64,000 nt of DNA from Nocardiopsis ansamitocini (GCF_030268225.1 NZ_BSQG01000002.1:434001-498000); one strand, 5' to 3'. Positions 43,634 through 52,974 are shown, counted from the stretch's first letter. A program made the numbers and translations. The notes: generated by a model not told the origin, from the letters alone.

Positions 43634-46600
43634 TCAGTCCAGGTCGGCCTCGGCGAGCAGTTCCGACAGGGTCTGCGGGTCGCGCAGCAGTGCCGCGACG
43701 AGGTGGCGGCGCGGCCACTGGCCCGCGGACCAGCACAGCGCACGCGCCAGACCGTCCGGGGTCGAGGCGTGCAACTGGCCCCCTGTGTCGCGCCACTCCA
43801 CCGACGACCCGCCCAGCAGCAGTTTTTCGTGGTGCAGGTAGGTCAACGGCCCGGTGTCCAACAGGGACTGCACTTCGCCGGGGACCGTGCGGACCTCCCC
43901 GGAGGAGGTCACCCGGCCCTCCACCGATTCCGAGGCGAGGTCGAGGTCGAGCAGATCGGCCAGGGCGGCAGCGCACCCGGCGGGCGCCAGGACCACCGGC
44001 CGCCCCACCAGCAGAGGGAGTAGATCGGGGGTGTCCAGTACCACGGTGTCGTCGGCGTCGGCCACCACGATCGAACCGTCGCGTACCGCGCGCACCGACG
44101 AAGGGGGCGAGACCCGATCGGTCGGAACCTCGGCCAGGGCAGCCCAGATCCGGCGCAACGACTCGCGGGTGACGTGCCGCCGAGGGTCGCCCAGGCGCTC
44201 CAGGAGGTCGTCAGCGCCGTCGGGGTCGGTGAGCAGTTCCGTCAGGTCCGTGTGCACCCCCAGCGCGCGCGCCAGCTCAGGATCGAGCGCGGCCGGGGCC
44301 TCGTCGTACAGTCCGGTCAGCGCCGCATCGGCGTCGGCGGAGCGCAGCTCCACCGGGGCCTGCCCGTCCAGGAGCGCACCTGTGCGCAGCCACCACGCCG
44401 TGTAGGACGGGACATCCACCGAGCGCCCGTCCGGCCCCAGGACCCTGGTGGGCTCGGTCACGATGGAGCGCGGCCCGGGGACCGACAGCAGCTCCAACGC
44501 CCGCTCCCAACGGTCCTCCCGCACGAACTCCAGGTCACGCACGCCGGTGAGCTCGGGGACCACCGGCGGCAGTGCGGGGTCGCCCAGTCGCGCCGACACG
44601 TCGGCGGCCCATTCCTCCAGGCTGTCCAGCGGCAGCTCGTCCTGGGCGTGGACCAGGGCCTCACCCAGTGTCACGTCCTCGGCGCGACACACCGCGAACA
44701 GTCGAAGCACGCCCACGGCCTCCAGGGTGCCGGGGTCGTAGTCCTCGGCCAGGTCCTCGGCCAGCACCCCGAAGGGCGCGTCGTCGGTGAAGACGTCCAG
44801 CAGAGGACTGTCGGGCAGCAGCAGCTCGCTCGCGGGGCCGTACTCGCCCTCGTCGTCGCGCAGCGCCAGCTCCGCCAGCCACGGCGCGTCCTCCAGGGTG
44901 GTCCCCGAGGCCGCGACCAGTTCCAGTACGGCGCGGGCGATCTCGTCGGGATCGTCGGCGTCCAGCGAGTTCTCCACCGCGGCGCGGGTGAGCGGATCGG
45001 TGAGTACGGCGCGTTCGTTGGCCTCGATCGCCCCGAGACGGACCAGCAGGGTGTCGGCCGCCTCCGGATGGACGATCCGCAACCCCAGCGGAGCCAGGGA
45101 CTCCGGTGTCAGCGCCCCGGAGACGAAGGAGTCCCCGGTGGGCAGGAGCAGGCCGCGCGGCCCGCGCACGAGGCGCCCGTCCAGCAGGGGCACCGGTAGC
45201 GCACCGAGGTCGCCCAGGTCGCACCCCTGCTGTCCGGCCGCGCGCAGCGCAGCGTAGAGCCGCGCCCACCAGGCCGGTTCCCGGTCGAGGTCGCCGAGCA
45301 GGTCGGCGAGGTCGGCCAGCGCGATCGCGCGCAGTCGCAATGCGCGCAGCCCGGGGTGGCGCAGGTTCCAGTCGCCGGGAAGCGCGTTGGGGGCCAGGCC
45401 GGAGAGGACCCCCACGAGTTCGGGGCCGCCCTCGATGGCCACGGCGTCGCGCGGACGCACCGGCTCGCCCGAGGCCGTCACCAGGAACGGGGAATCGCGC
45501 AGCGCCGTGGCCGCGGCTGCCCGGAACCGGGCGTCGAACTCGCCGCCGCGCATCAGGTCCTGCGGGATCAGGTCCCAGGTGGCCCGGGCCTCCAGGAGGC
45601 ACAGCAGGTCGGCGTAGGCTCCTGCCGCCGCGGTGATCAGGGCGTCGGCGGCCGGACCGGAGGCGACCCGGCGACGATCGGGGGACAGTGGGAACGCACC
45701 GATCAGCAGTGCGGGAACGTGCAGTTCCTCGTCGCTGGGGGTGGGGGCGTGCACGACCCGCGGGACATCGCCGGGCAGGCCGGCCATTCCGCCGTCCGGA
45801 TCGACGACGACCGCCCAGGTCAGCGACCAGTCGACCCGGTCGCGTTCCTCGGTGGGCCGGTCGGCGAGCTGCTCGGGGGTGAGGCGCCCGGTGCGGGTGA
45901 GGGTCCGCCAGTGCCGGACGTGTTCGCCCGATCCGTCGGCGACCCGGGTCACCACCCGGCCGTCCTCGCCGCGTCGGGCGCTGAGCAGCCGGGTCACCCC
46001 GTCGGCGTCGATCTCGATCTCGGCCAGCCACGGCAGGGCCAACAGCAGGGTCTCCCCGGTCTCGGCGAGTTGTGCGGCGAGGACCGAGGCGGCGTCGGAG
46101 TCGCGAAGGCGCAGGACGACCGATGTGTCGTAGCCCTCGGGGACCTCGGCGTGGTCGGGGAACGGCAGCCGCAGCAGGGGGACCCGGCCGCCCCGCCGCC
46201 CGAGTTCGTCGGCGAGTTCGGTCCCGGCCCGGCCGGTCCCCACCAACTCGTCGCCGACCACCGTCTCGGCCCGTTCCCGGCTCCAGCGCACGGCACCGCC
46301 GCGGGAGGCGATCACGACGTCGTCGCTGACCGATGCCACGGCCGTGAACCCTACGCCGAACCGGCCCACCAGCCCTTCCCCGGTGTCGCGTTTGGCCGAG
46401 GCCCGCAAGGTGGCGAGGGACTGCACGCCCTCGGCGGTCAGCGCGGCCCCGGTGTTGGCGGCGCTGAACTCGCCGTCGTGCAGCCGCAACCGCAGCCGTC
46501 CGGGCGACCCGGCGCGCCGTGCGGCGTCGGCGGCGTTCTGGGCGAGCTCCACGATCACGCGGTCCCGGTACCCGCCGAGGGCGTAGTCCTCTTCGGTGTT

Positions 46601-46699
46601 GGCGTCCTCGCGGAACCGTGCCGCGGAGTTGGCCCAGCCGTCGAGGACGTGGCGGCGCAGCGTCTCCAAACCGTACGGATCAGCGGTGGTGCTGCTCAT
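43634..46699 (-). CDS. HSP90/sacsin N-terminal-like GHKL ATPase protein
   Basis: The 1021-residue protein begins with a GHKL ATPase domain: VIVELAQNAADAARRAG (N box with the catalytic Glu and Asn), FSAANTGAALTAEGVQSLA, GLVGRFGVGFTAVASVSDD (the flexible ATP lid). This is the sacsin-type N-terminal repeat related to HSP90. The remaining 700 residues are acidic and Leu/Ala/Asp-rich without a recognised domain. A chaperone-like or conformational-switch role is inferred from the ATPase only. No HSP90 middle domain is apparent. It is separated by 122 bp from the methyltransferase gene upstream on the same strand. Confidence 0.8.
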   Translation of the reverse strand: MSSTTADPYGLETLRRHVLDGWANSAARFREDANTEEDYALGGYRDRVIVELAQNAADAARRAGSPGRLRLRLHDGEFSAANTGAALTAEGVQSLATLRASAKRDTGEGLVGRFGVGFTAVASVSDDVVIASRGGAVRWSRERAETVVGDELVGTGRAGTELADELGRRGGRVPLLRLPFPDHAEVPEGYDTSVVLRLRDSDAASVLAAQLAETGETLLLALPWLAEIEIDADGVTRLLSARRGEDGRVVTRVADGSGEHVRHWRTLTRTGRLTPEQLADRPTEERDRVDWSLTWAVVVDPDGGMAGLPGDVPRVVHAPTPSDEELHVPALLIGAFPLSPDRRRVASGPAADALITAAAGAYADLLCLLEARATWDLIPQDLMRGGEFDARFRAAAATALRDSPFLVTASGEPVRPRDAVAIEGGPELVGVLSGLAPNALPGDWNLRHPGLRALRLRAIALADLADLLGDLDREPAWWARLYAALRAAGQQGCDLGDLGALPVPLLDGRLVRGPRGLLLPTGDSFVSGALTPESLAPLGLRIVHPEAADTLLVRLGAIEANERAVLTDPLTRAAVENSLDADDPDEIARAVLELVAASGTTLEDAPWLAELALRDDEGEYGPASELLLPDSPLLDVFTDDAPFGVLAEDLAEDYDPGTLEAVGVLRLFAVCRAEDVTLGEALVHAQDELPLDSLEEWAADVSARLGDPALPPVVPELTGVRDLEFVREDRWERALELLSVPGPRSIVTEPTRVLGPDGRSVDVPSYTAWWLRTGALLDGQAPVELRSADADAALTGLYDEAPAALDPELARALGVHTDLTELLTDPDGADDLLERLGDPRRHVTRESLRRIWAALAEVPTDRVSPPSSVRAVRDGSIVVADADDTVVLDTPDLLPLLVGRPVVLAPAGCAAALADLLDLDLASESVEGRVTSSGEVRTVPGEVQSLLDTGPLTYLHHEKLLLGGSSVEWRDTGGQLHASTPDGLARALCWSAGQWPRRHLVAALLRDPQTLSELLAEADLD

Positions 46700-46821
46700 C
46701 GGGACCCTTCCAGAGATAGTGGCTGCACTACCGTACGCGACCTCCGACCGCTGCGGTCGTTAATGCGCGTGGTCGCCGGGCGGTGTCCCGAAAGCACCGC
46801 CGCGGCTGCCGTCCCACGAGG

Positions 46822-48309
46822 TCAGCGGGCGACCCGGAAAAAGCCCTCGGCGATCAGGGCGCGCAGCACGTCGGGGGTGCGTGCCCGCAGCTCGTCCTGG
46901 TCCTGGCCGGTCAGGTCGGCGATGGCATCGAGCAGCGGCCCCACCGGCATGGTGCCGTCGCACACGCTCGCCAGGGCGGCCTCGACCGTACCGACCTGGG
47001 CCACGCGGTGCAGGCCCTCGCTCTGGCGCAGCAGGATGCGCTCGGGGTCGGGCGCGCCAGGGGCGCCGATGCGCTCCTCCTTGACGTCCGGGGCCAGTGC
47101 CACGTGTGCGGAGAGCAGTGCGGCGTCGGTCAACCGGTGCGCGGTCATCGCCCCGTCCACCACCTCGGGCAGATAGGGGCCGACCGGTTGGGTGATGGAG
47201 TGGCGCAGTTCCTCCACCCGCACGGTGGCGTCCTGGGCGACGTCGTTGCGCAGGCAGATCCAGCCGAAACCGATGCCCTTGATGCCTTCGCGCTCGAAGT
47301 AGTCCAGCCACGCGTCGTAGCGCCGGGTGTACTCGGGGGTGCCGTGCTCGCAGGAGTCGCGCAGCCACAACTCGACGTACTCGGCGGGATCCTGCACATC
47401 GCGTTGGACCACCCACCCCGAGCACCCGGTCCCGGTCACCCATTCGCCGACCCGGTCGCGCCAGTCCTCCCCGCCCACGTGCAGCCAGTTCGCCAGCAGC
47501 TGGCCCCAGCCGCCGTCGGTCAGGTGTGCGGGGGCGCCGCGCACGATCTCGGCGCATACCGAGTCGCCCGCGAGGTCGGACTCCCGGTAGGTGTAGCGCG
47601 CGGAGTCCGGTGTGATCACGAACGGCGGGTTGGAGACGATCAGGTCGAACCGCTCCTCCTTGACCGGCTCGTACAGCGACCCCTCGCGTACGCGCACGTT
47701 GTCCAGCCCCGAGAGGGCGCAACTGATCTCGGTCATCCACAGGGCGCGCGGGTTGAGGTCGGTGGCGATGACCTCGCCGGCCCGCGCGGCCAGGTGCAGG
47801 GCCTGGACGCCGCAGCCGGTCCCCAGGTCCAGGGCGCGCTCGACGGGACCGTCCACGATCAGTTTCGACAGCGTTGCCGACGCCCCGCCCGCACCCACCA
47901 CGTGGTCGGGGCGCGGGGACCCCTGTCCTGGGCGCACGGTGGGGTCGGAGACGACGTAGCCGGGAAGGCCCCCGTCCAACTCCCAGGGGCCCAGGTGGAC
48001 GAGCGCGCGCACCCGGCCGTCGCGCACGGTGAGCAGGCCGGCTCCGGCGAGCTCGGTCACCGGGAGGATCGTGCGCGCGGCCTCCTCGGACACCGTCTCC
48101 TGCAACCACCACAGCCGCAGCAGCAGCCCGAGGCGTTCGTCACCACCGGTCGCGCGTAGTGCGGGCACCAACTGTTCACGGGCCAGCGCCTTCGCAGCGG
48201 TGTCGCCCAGCCGATCGCGTACGCCGGACACGGTGTAGTCGGCGTCGATCAGGGTCTGGCGCAGCCGTTCGGCGAGGTGGCGCGGAAAGGGGCGAAGCGA
48301 ATCAGGCAC
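46822..48309 (-). CDS. Class I SAM-dependent methyltransferase with NPPF motif
   Basis: The 495-residue protein has an N-terminal helical domain of about 130 residues, then a Rossmann methyltransferase: ALDLGTGCGVQALHLAARAG (motif I), VIATDLNPRALWMTEI, and FDLIVSNPPFVI (the NPPF motif of enzymes that methylate planar nitrogen in Gln, Asn, adenine or cytosine). A C-terminal 170-residue region completes it. This matches a conserved actinobacterial methyltransferase related to HemK/RsmC types. GTG 48309 was chosen because GATAAT lies 6 bases upstream, a leaderless layout. The substrate is unknown. Confidence 0.85.
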   Translation of the reverse strand: MPDSLRPFPRHLAERLRQTLIDADYTVSGVRDRLGDTAAKALAREQLVPALRATGGDERLGLLLRLWWLQETVSEEAARTILPVTELAGAGLLTVRDGRVRALVHLGPWELDGGLPGYVVSDPTVRPGQGSPRPDHVVGAGGASATLSKLIVDGPVERALDLGTGCGVQALHLAARAGEVIATDLNPRALWMTEISCALSGLDNVRVREGSLYEPVKEERFDLIVSNPPFVITPDSARYTYRESDLAGDSVCAEIVRGAPAHLTDGGWGQLLANWLHVGGEDWRDRVGEWVTGTGCSGWVVQRDVQDPAEYVELWLRDSCEHGTPEYTRRYDAWLDYFEREGIKGIGFGWICLRNDVAQDATVRVEELRHSITQPVGPYLPEVVDGAMTAHRLTDAALLSAHVALAPDVKEERIGAPGAPDPERILLRQSEGLHRVAQVGTVEAALASVCDGTMPVGPLLDAIADLTGQDQDELRARTPDVLRALIAEGFFRVAR

Positions 48310-48315
48310 GGACCC

Positions 48316-48321
48316 ATTATC
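48316..48321 (-). promoter_or_regulatory. Candidate leaderless -10 box for the methyltransferase
   Basis: On the minus strand GATAAT is followed by GGGTCC and then GTG at 48309. No Shine-Dalgarno is present. Confidence 0.5.
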
Positions 48322-48365
48322 GAGTACATGTGCAAAATGCTGGGACGGGTCATTATCCGTGCTGG

Positions 48366-48674
48366 TCAGGGGTGTTCTGGGTGGTGCCGTCCGGGGTGTT
48401 CGGCCGCCTCGGCCCGGGCGGTGCGCTTGGCGACGGCCCGTTCGTCGGCTTCGGTGCGCTTGCGCAGCAGCCGGGGAATGTAGAGGAAGGCGAAGACGCC
48501 CAGACCGATCCCGGTGACGCACACCCAGATCCACCACCGCTCGTCCGGTGCGAGGGAATCGCCCGATGCGAGGAGCACGACCAGCGCGACCGCCCAGGCG
48601 AGCGAGCCCAGGGCGGTGGGGACGCGGTAGTCGGTTTCCAGGACCTCGGGGTCGGGCTGACGGGGTGTGCGCAC
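48366..48674 (-). CDS. DUF2530 small membrane protein
   Basis: The 102-residue protein has two membrane helices (LGSLAWAVALVVLLASG and WWIWVCVTGIGLGVFAFLYI) with a DERWWIW turn between, and a basic-acidic tail (RLLRKRTEADERAVAKR). This is the DUF2530 pattern common in actinobacteria. The start is GTG 48674. It lies 56 bp upstream of the methyltransferase on the same strand. The function is unknown. Confidence 0.75.
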   Translation of the reverse strand: MRTPRQPDPEVLETDYRVPTALGSLAWAVALVVLLASGDSLAPDERWWIWVCVTGIGLGVFAFLYIPRLLRKRTEADERAVAKRTARAEAAEHPGRHHPEHP

Positions 48675-48829
48675 CCTTTCAGGCTAATCGATCCGCGGGC
48701 GGTCCTCTCCGGCGCCCGGCTGGTGGGCCGGCGTCTTCGGCGGCCGGGCTTCGGGCGCCGTGCGCGCGGGTAGGAATCCGCAACGGTGTCGTCTCGACTC
48801 CGTAATCCCGGTTTGTCAGGATCGGTTGG

Positions 48830-50347
48830 GTGAACGAGACGCCCACGCCCGCATCCGAGGCCGATCCGGAGCCGCCTGCGGCAACCGGGTTCAGAGCAAC
48901 CCTTGACCGCTACTTCCAGGTCTCCCGGCGCAAGTCCGACTTCGCGCGGGAGATCCGCGGTGGTCTGGCCATGTTCTTCGCGATGGCCTACATCATCGTC
49001 CTCAACCCGCTGATCATCGGAACGGGGACGGACGGGGACGGAAACCTGATCGGGGGAGCGGCCGACGCGGGCATCTCCATTCCGATGGTCGCCGCGGCCA
49101 CCGCGCTGGTCGCGGGCGTGATGAGCATCCTGATGGGGGTGATCGGCCGGTACCCGTTCGGGCTCGCCGCGGGAATGGGGCTCAACGTCATCGTCGCCGT
49201 GACGCTGGCCCCCCAGATGACCTGGGCCGACGCAATGGGACTCGTCGTCCTTGAGGGCCTGATCCTGCTGGTGCTCGTCCTCACTGGTTTTCGCACCGCG
49301 GTCTTTCGCGCGATCCCCGCTGAGCTCAAGACCGCGATCGCGGTGGGGCTGGGCCTGTTCCTCACGCTGGTCGGCTTCGTCAACGCCGGGTTCGTGCGAC
49401 GCGTGCCCGACGCGGCGGGGACCACGGTCCCGGTCCAGCTGGGCGACGGCCACCTCAACGGCTGGCCGATCCTGGTCTTCGTGGTCGGGTTGGCGCTCAC
49501 CATCGTGCTCATGGTGCGCGGGACCAAGGGCGCGCTTCTGATCGGAATCATCGTGGCCACCGTCGTCGCGATCGTCGTCGAAGCGGTCGCCAAGGTCGGC
49601 CCGATGGTCGACCCGGTGAGCGGTGCGGTCAACCCGAACGGCTGGTCGCTCAACGTCCCGGAGCTGTCCGGCCCGGTCGTCGCCCTGCCCGACTTCGGGC
49701 TGCTCGGCCAGTTCACCCTCTTCGGCAGCCTGGAGCACATCGGCGTGATCACGCTGATTCTGCTGGTCTTCACGCTGATCCTGGCCGACTTCTTCGACAC
49801 GATGGGCACCATGGTCGGGGTGGCGGGCCAGGCCGACCTCCTCGAAAAGAACGGCGACCTCCCGGGGGCGCGTGAAGTGCTGGTCGTCGACTCCCTGGCA
49901 GCGGTGGCAGGCGGTGCCTCCTCGTCCTCCTCGGCCACCGTCTACGCGGAGTCGGCAGCGGCGGTCGGTGAGGGTGCGCGGACCGGTATCGCGCCCATCG
50001 TCGCCGGGGTGCTGTTCCTCGTGGCCACGCTGTTCTCGCCCCTGGTCAACCTGGTGCCGTTCGAGGCGGCCACCCCGGTGCTGATCGTCGTGGGCTTCTT
50101 GATGATGACGCAGATCACCAAGATCGACTTCACCGACTTCGGTGTCGCGATCCCCGCGTTCCTCACCATCGTGGTCATGCCCTTCTCCTACTCCATCGCC
50201 GACGGTATCGGCGCGGGTTTCGTCAGCTACGTCCTGCTGCGCACCGCGCAGGGGCGGGCCGGGGAGGTCCATCCGCTGATGTGGATCGTGGCGGCGGCGT
50301 TCCTCGTCTACTTCGGGCTGGGGCCGATCCAGGCGCTCATCGGCTAG
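48830..50347 (+). CDS. NCS2-family purine permease, AzgA type
   Basis: The 505-residue transporter has about 12-14 membrane segments. It shows AzgA-group motifs: GGLAMFFAMAYIIVLNPLII, YPFGLAAGMGLNVIVA, ILADFFDTMGTMVGVAGQAD and VVDSLAAVAGGASSSSSATVY. AzgA-type members import hypoxanthine, guanine or adenine with protons, in contrast to the uracil/xanthine branch. GTG 48830 is preceded by CAGGAT and 7 bases. A terminator with a T-run follows. The exact purine is not deducible. Confidence 0.9.
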   Translation: MNETPTPASEADPEPPAATGFRATLDRYFQVSRRKSDFAREIRGGLAMFFAMAYIIVLNPLIIGTGTDGDGNLIGGAADAGISIPMVAAATALVAGVMSILMGVIGRYPFGLAAGMGLNVIVAVTLAPQMTWADAMGLVVLEGLILLVLVLTGFRTAVFRAIPAELKTAIAVGLGLFLTLVGFVNAGFVRRVPDAAGTTVPVQLGDGHLNGWPILVFVVGLALTIVLMVRGTKGALLIGIIVATVVAIVVEAVAKVGPMVDPVSGAVNPNGWSLNVPELSGPVVALPDFGLLGQFTLFGSLEHIGVITLILLVFTLILADFFDTMGTMVGVAGQADLLEKNGDLPGAREVLVVDSLAAVAGGASSSSSATVYAESAAAVGEGARTGIAPIVAGVLFLVATLFSPLVNLVPFEAATPVLIVVGFLMMTQITKIDFTDFGVAIPAFLTIVVMPFSYSIADGIGAGFVSYVLLRTAQGRAGEVHPLMWIVAAAFLVYFGLGPIQALIG

Positions 50348-50378
50348 GTCTCCTGTGGCCGCGCTACGCTCCAATACC

Positions 50379-50418
50379 GGGTGCCCCGTCCGCGCAGCGG
50401 CCGGGGCGCCCTGGTTTT
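50379..50418 (+). terminator. Terminator after the purine permease
   Basis: GGGTGCCCCG (50379-50388) pairs with CGGGGCGCCC (50402-50411), one G-T pair included, and is followed by TGG and four T residues. Confidence 0.7.
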
Positions 50419-50489
50419 CCCGGCCGATTGTGATCGAGACCATGGTTTCTCGAGTGGTGCGAGCAGGAATGCGCGACTTCGAGATATCG

Positions 50490-50515
50490 TTAGCAAGAGT
50501 AATGAGTCATGCTAA
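50490..50515. promoter_or_regulatory. Candidate MarR operator overlapping the start codon
   Basis: TTAGCA (50490-50495) and TGCTAA (50510-50515) form an inverted repeat with a 14-base AT-rich spacer, and the right half covers the ATG at 50509. This is a typical autoregulatory MarR site. Confidence 0.5.
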
Positions 50516-50964
50516 TGAAGCACCCCGACGTTTCCCAGCAGACCAGGACTGACGCGGGCCTGGCGGCCGAGCTCCGCATGGCCGTCGGGCGACTTGCCCG
50601 GCGGCTGCGCGCGCAGCGGCCCGACTCCTCCCTGTCCCTCGGTCAGGGGGCGGTGCTGTTCGCACTGGCACGGCACGGGCAGATGACGCCCGGTGGCCTC
50701 GCCGAGTACGAGAAGGTGCAGCCGCCGTCCATGACCAGGGTGATCTCCGCCCTGGAGGAGCGCGGTCTGGTGCGCAGGATGAAGCACCCGGACGACCGCC
50801 GCCAACAGCTCGTGGAACTGACCGATGAAGGCGCCCTCCTGGTGCATCAGGACCAGGAGCGCCGCGAGGCGTGGTTGACCCTGCGCCTGGCCGAACTGAC
50901 CCCGGCCGAGAAGACGACGCTGCGCAAGGCGGCGCAGATCCTCGGAAGGCTCAGCCAGTCCTAG
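50509..50964 (+). CDS. MarR-family transcriptional regulator
   Basis: The 151-residue protein has the MarR winged helix: LGQGAVLFALARHGQMTPGG, LAEYEKVQPPSMTRVISALEERGLV as recognition helix, RRMKHPDDRRQQLVELTDEG as wing with the conserved DxR, and a C-terminal dimerisation helix. An MFS exporter gene follows 41 bp downstream, the common arrangement in which the MarR protein represses its efflux pump until a drug or phenolic ligand binds. ATG 50515 is an alternative start. An inverted repeat covers the start codon. Confidence 0.9.
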   Translation: MLMKHPDVSQQTRTDAGLAAELRMAVGRLARRLRAQRPDSSLSLGQGAVLFALARHGQMTPGGLAEYEKVQPPSMTRVISALEERGLVRRMKHPDDRRQQLVELTDEGALLVHQDQERREAWLTLRLAELTPAEKTTLRKAAQILGRLSQS

Positions 50965-50993
50965 CCCGCGCCGTCGGGGTGCGCATCTGATCG

Positions 50994-51008
50994 AAGGAGC
51001 ACGCCACG
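50994..51008 (+). promoter_or_regulatory. Ribosome binding site pointing to an ACG start
   Basis: AAGGAG, 6 bases, then ACG in frame with the MFS transporter. A TGA at 50988 closes the frame just upstream, so translation, if used, must begin here or downstream. Confidence 0.45.
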
Positions 51009-52400
51009 GCTACCGCCATCCGCCCCCAACCGCCCGCCGTCACCCCGGCCCGACCCGCTGAGGCGCTCGACGAACGCCCCCGACCGATCGACTCAGCGCC
51101 GGCGCCTCCGGTGCCGGCGTCCGACGCCAAGCCGACCATGTTCCGCTCGCTGCGCGTGCGCAACTACCGTCTGTACGCCATGGGTCAGATCGTCTCCAAC
51201 AGCGGTACCTGGATGCAGCGTGTCGCCCAGGACTGGCTCGTCCTCCAGCTCAGCGGCGGCAGCGGCGTCGCCCTGGGCGTCACCACCGCGCTGCAGTTCC
51301 TGCCGATGCTGTTCTTCGCCCTATGGGGCGGAGCCATCGTGGACCGGCTCTCCAAGCGTGGCCTGCTCATCACCACCCAGGCGCTCATGGGCGGCCTCGC
51401 CCTCGGGCTCGGACTGCTCGTCACCCTCGGCGCCGCGCAGGTCTGGCACGTCTACCTGTTCGCTCTCGCCCTCGGTCTCATCACCGTCCTGGACAACCCC
51501 GCACGCCAGACCTTCGTGATGGAGATGGTCGGCCCCAAGGACATGTCCAACGCCGTCGCGCTGAACAGCGCCAGCTTCCAACTCGGCCGGGTCGTCGGCC
51601 CGGCGGTCGCCGGCCTGCTCATCGCCGCGATCGGCAGCGGACCGGTGTTCCTGGTCAACGCGCTGTCCTTCCTCGGTGTGATCGCCGGCCTCGCGATGAT
51701 GCGCCCCTCCGAACTCAACGTCACCGAACCCGCCCCCCGCGCCAAGGGCCAGATCAGGGAGGGCCTGCGCTATGTCGCCGGACGCCGGGACCTGGTGCTG
51801 CTGCTGGTGATGATCGCGTTCGTGCAGCTGTTCGGCTCCAACGGTCAGAACCTGATCGCGCTCATGGTCAACAACGTCTTCCGGGCCGGCGCCCAGGCGT
51901 ACGGGGTGGCCGCCGCCTGCTTCGCCGTGGGCGCGCTGGCCGGTGCGCTCATCGCTGCCCGCCGTGAGGCTCCCCGGCTGCCGGTACTGCTGGCCGGGGC
52001 CTTCACGTTCGGCCTCTGCCAGATCGTCGCCGGCCTCATGCCCACCTACCTGGTCTTCACCCTGGTCCTCATCCCGCTCGGCATCGCCTTCATGACGTTC
52101 ACCGCCACGATGAACGCGTTCTTCCAGCTCAACGTGGACGGACAGATGCGCGGCCGGGTCATGGCGATGTATATGTTGGTCTTCCTCGGGGTGGCGCCCA
52201 TCGGCGCACCGATCGTGGGGTTCCTGGCGGACGCCTTCGGCCCTGCTGCGAGCCTGATCACCGGGGGCGTCGTGGGCGTGGTGGTGACCACCGTCATCGC
52301 GATCGCCCTTGGACGTACCCTCGGTGTCGGCGTACGGGTGACCCCGCTGCGTCGTCCCTTCGTCGAGCTGACCCGGCGGCCGTTGGCCGAGTCGGCCTGA
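51006..52400 (+). CDS. MFS transporter, probable multidrug exporter, apparent ACG start
   Basis: The transporter has 12 helices and MFS signatures of the enterobactin/macrolide exporter type: MFRSLRVRNYRLYAMGQIVSNSGTWMQ (quoted in parts: FRSLRVRNYRLYA, GQIVSNSGTWMQRVAQDWLV), GAIVDRLSKRG and NPARQTFVMEMVG. No ATG or GTG has a good ribosome binding site near the 5' end. AAGGAG (50994-50999) lies 6 bases before an in-frame ACG at 51006, with no stop between it and the transporter; this gives 464 residues with a Pro-rich N-terminus. GTG 51111 (429 residues) is the conventional alternative. It is partnered with the MarR gene. Confidence 0.88.
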   Translation, partial: TATAIRPQPPAVTPARPAEALDERPRPIDSAPAPPVPASDAKPTMFRSLRVRNYRLYAMGQIVSNSGTWMQRVAQDWLVLQLSGGSGVALGVTTALQFLPMLFFALWGGAIVDRLSKRGLLITTQALMGGLALGLGLLVTLGAAQVWHVYLFALALGLITVLDNPARQTFVMEMVGPKDMSNAVALNSASFQLGRVVGPAVAGLLIAAIGSGPVFLVNALSFLGVIAGLAMMRPSELNVTEPAPRAKGQIREGLRYVAGRRDLVLLLVMIAFVQLFGSNGQNLIALMVNNVFRAGAQAYGVAAACFAVGALAGALIAARREAPRLPVLLAGAFTFGLCQIVAGLMPTYLVFTLVLIPLGIAFMTFTATMNAFFQLNVDGQMRGRVMAMYMLVFLGVAPIGAPIVGFLADAFGPAASLITGGVVGVVVTTVIAIALGRTLGVGVRVTPLRRPFVELTRRPLAESA

Positions 52401-52419
52401 GCACGCCCCGGAGCCCTCG

Positions 52420-52974
52420 TTGCGCCTGTTCGCAGCCGTCGTGCCGCCGCCCCCCGTCTGTGACGAACTCCGGCGCGCACTCGTCCCCGTCCGCGAGCGC
52501 GCGCCCGAGGGCCTGCGCTGGTCGCCGCGCGAGCAGTGGCACGTCACCCTGCTCTACCTGGGAGAGGTGCCGGAGGAACGGGTCGCCGCGCTGCGCTGGG
52601 AGCTGGAGCGCTCGCTGACCCTGCACAAACGGTGTGTGCTCGGACTGGCCGGTGCCGGGACCTTCCCGGGCGACGCCGGCGCCGCCCGGGTGCTGTGGGC
52701 CGGGCTGACCGGTGAGACCGGTGCCCTCGCCGGGATGGCGGACGGGATTCGCGCGGCCGCAGCCGCCGCCGGGGTCGAGGCGGGGGAGGAGCGCGACTAC
52801 GTGCCCCACCTCACCCTGGCCCGCGCGGGCGCCCCCACCGATCTGTCGCGTACCCGTGCCGACCTGGCCGGTCCGGTCGGCACCGAATGGACCGCCGACC
52901 AGGTTCACCTCGTCCACAGCCGCCCCGGGCACACGCCCCGGTACCACACCGTTGCCAGCTGGGGGCTAGCCTGA
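52420..52974 (+). CDS. thpR: RNA 2',3'-cyclic phosphodiesterase (2H family)
   Basis: The 184-residue 2H phosphoesterase has both catalytic HxT motifs: EQWHVTLLYLG near residue 40 and YVPHLTLARAG near residue 130. It starts MRLFAAVVPPPP, typical of ThpR/LigT proteins that open 2',3'-cyclic phosphates and can join 2'-5' RNA ends. Start TTG 52420. It lies 19 bp after the MFS gene and may be co-transcribed. Its biological substrate is unknown. Confidence 0.9.
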   Translation: MRLFAAVVPPPPVCDELRRALVPVRERAPEGLRWSPREQWHVTLLYLGEVPEERVAALRWELERSLTLHKRCVLGLAGAGTFPGDAGAARVLWAGLTGETGALAGMADGIRAAAAAAGVEAGEERDYVPHLTLARAGAPTDLSRTRADLAGPVGTEWTADQVHLVHSRPGHTPRYHTVASWGLA

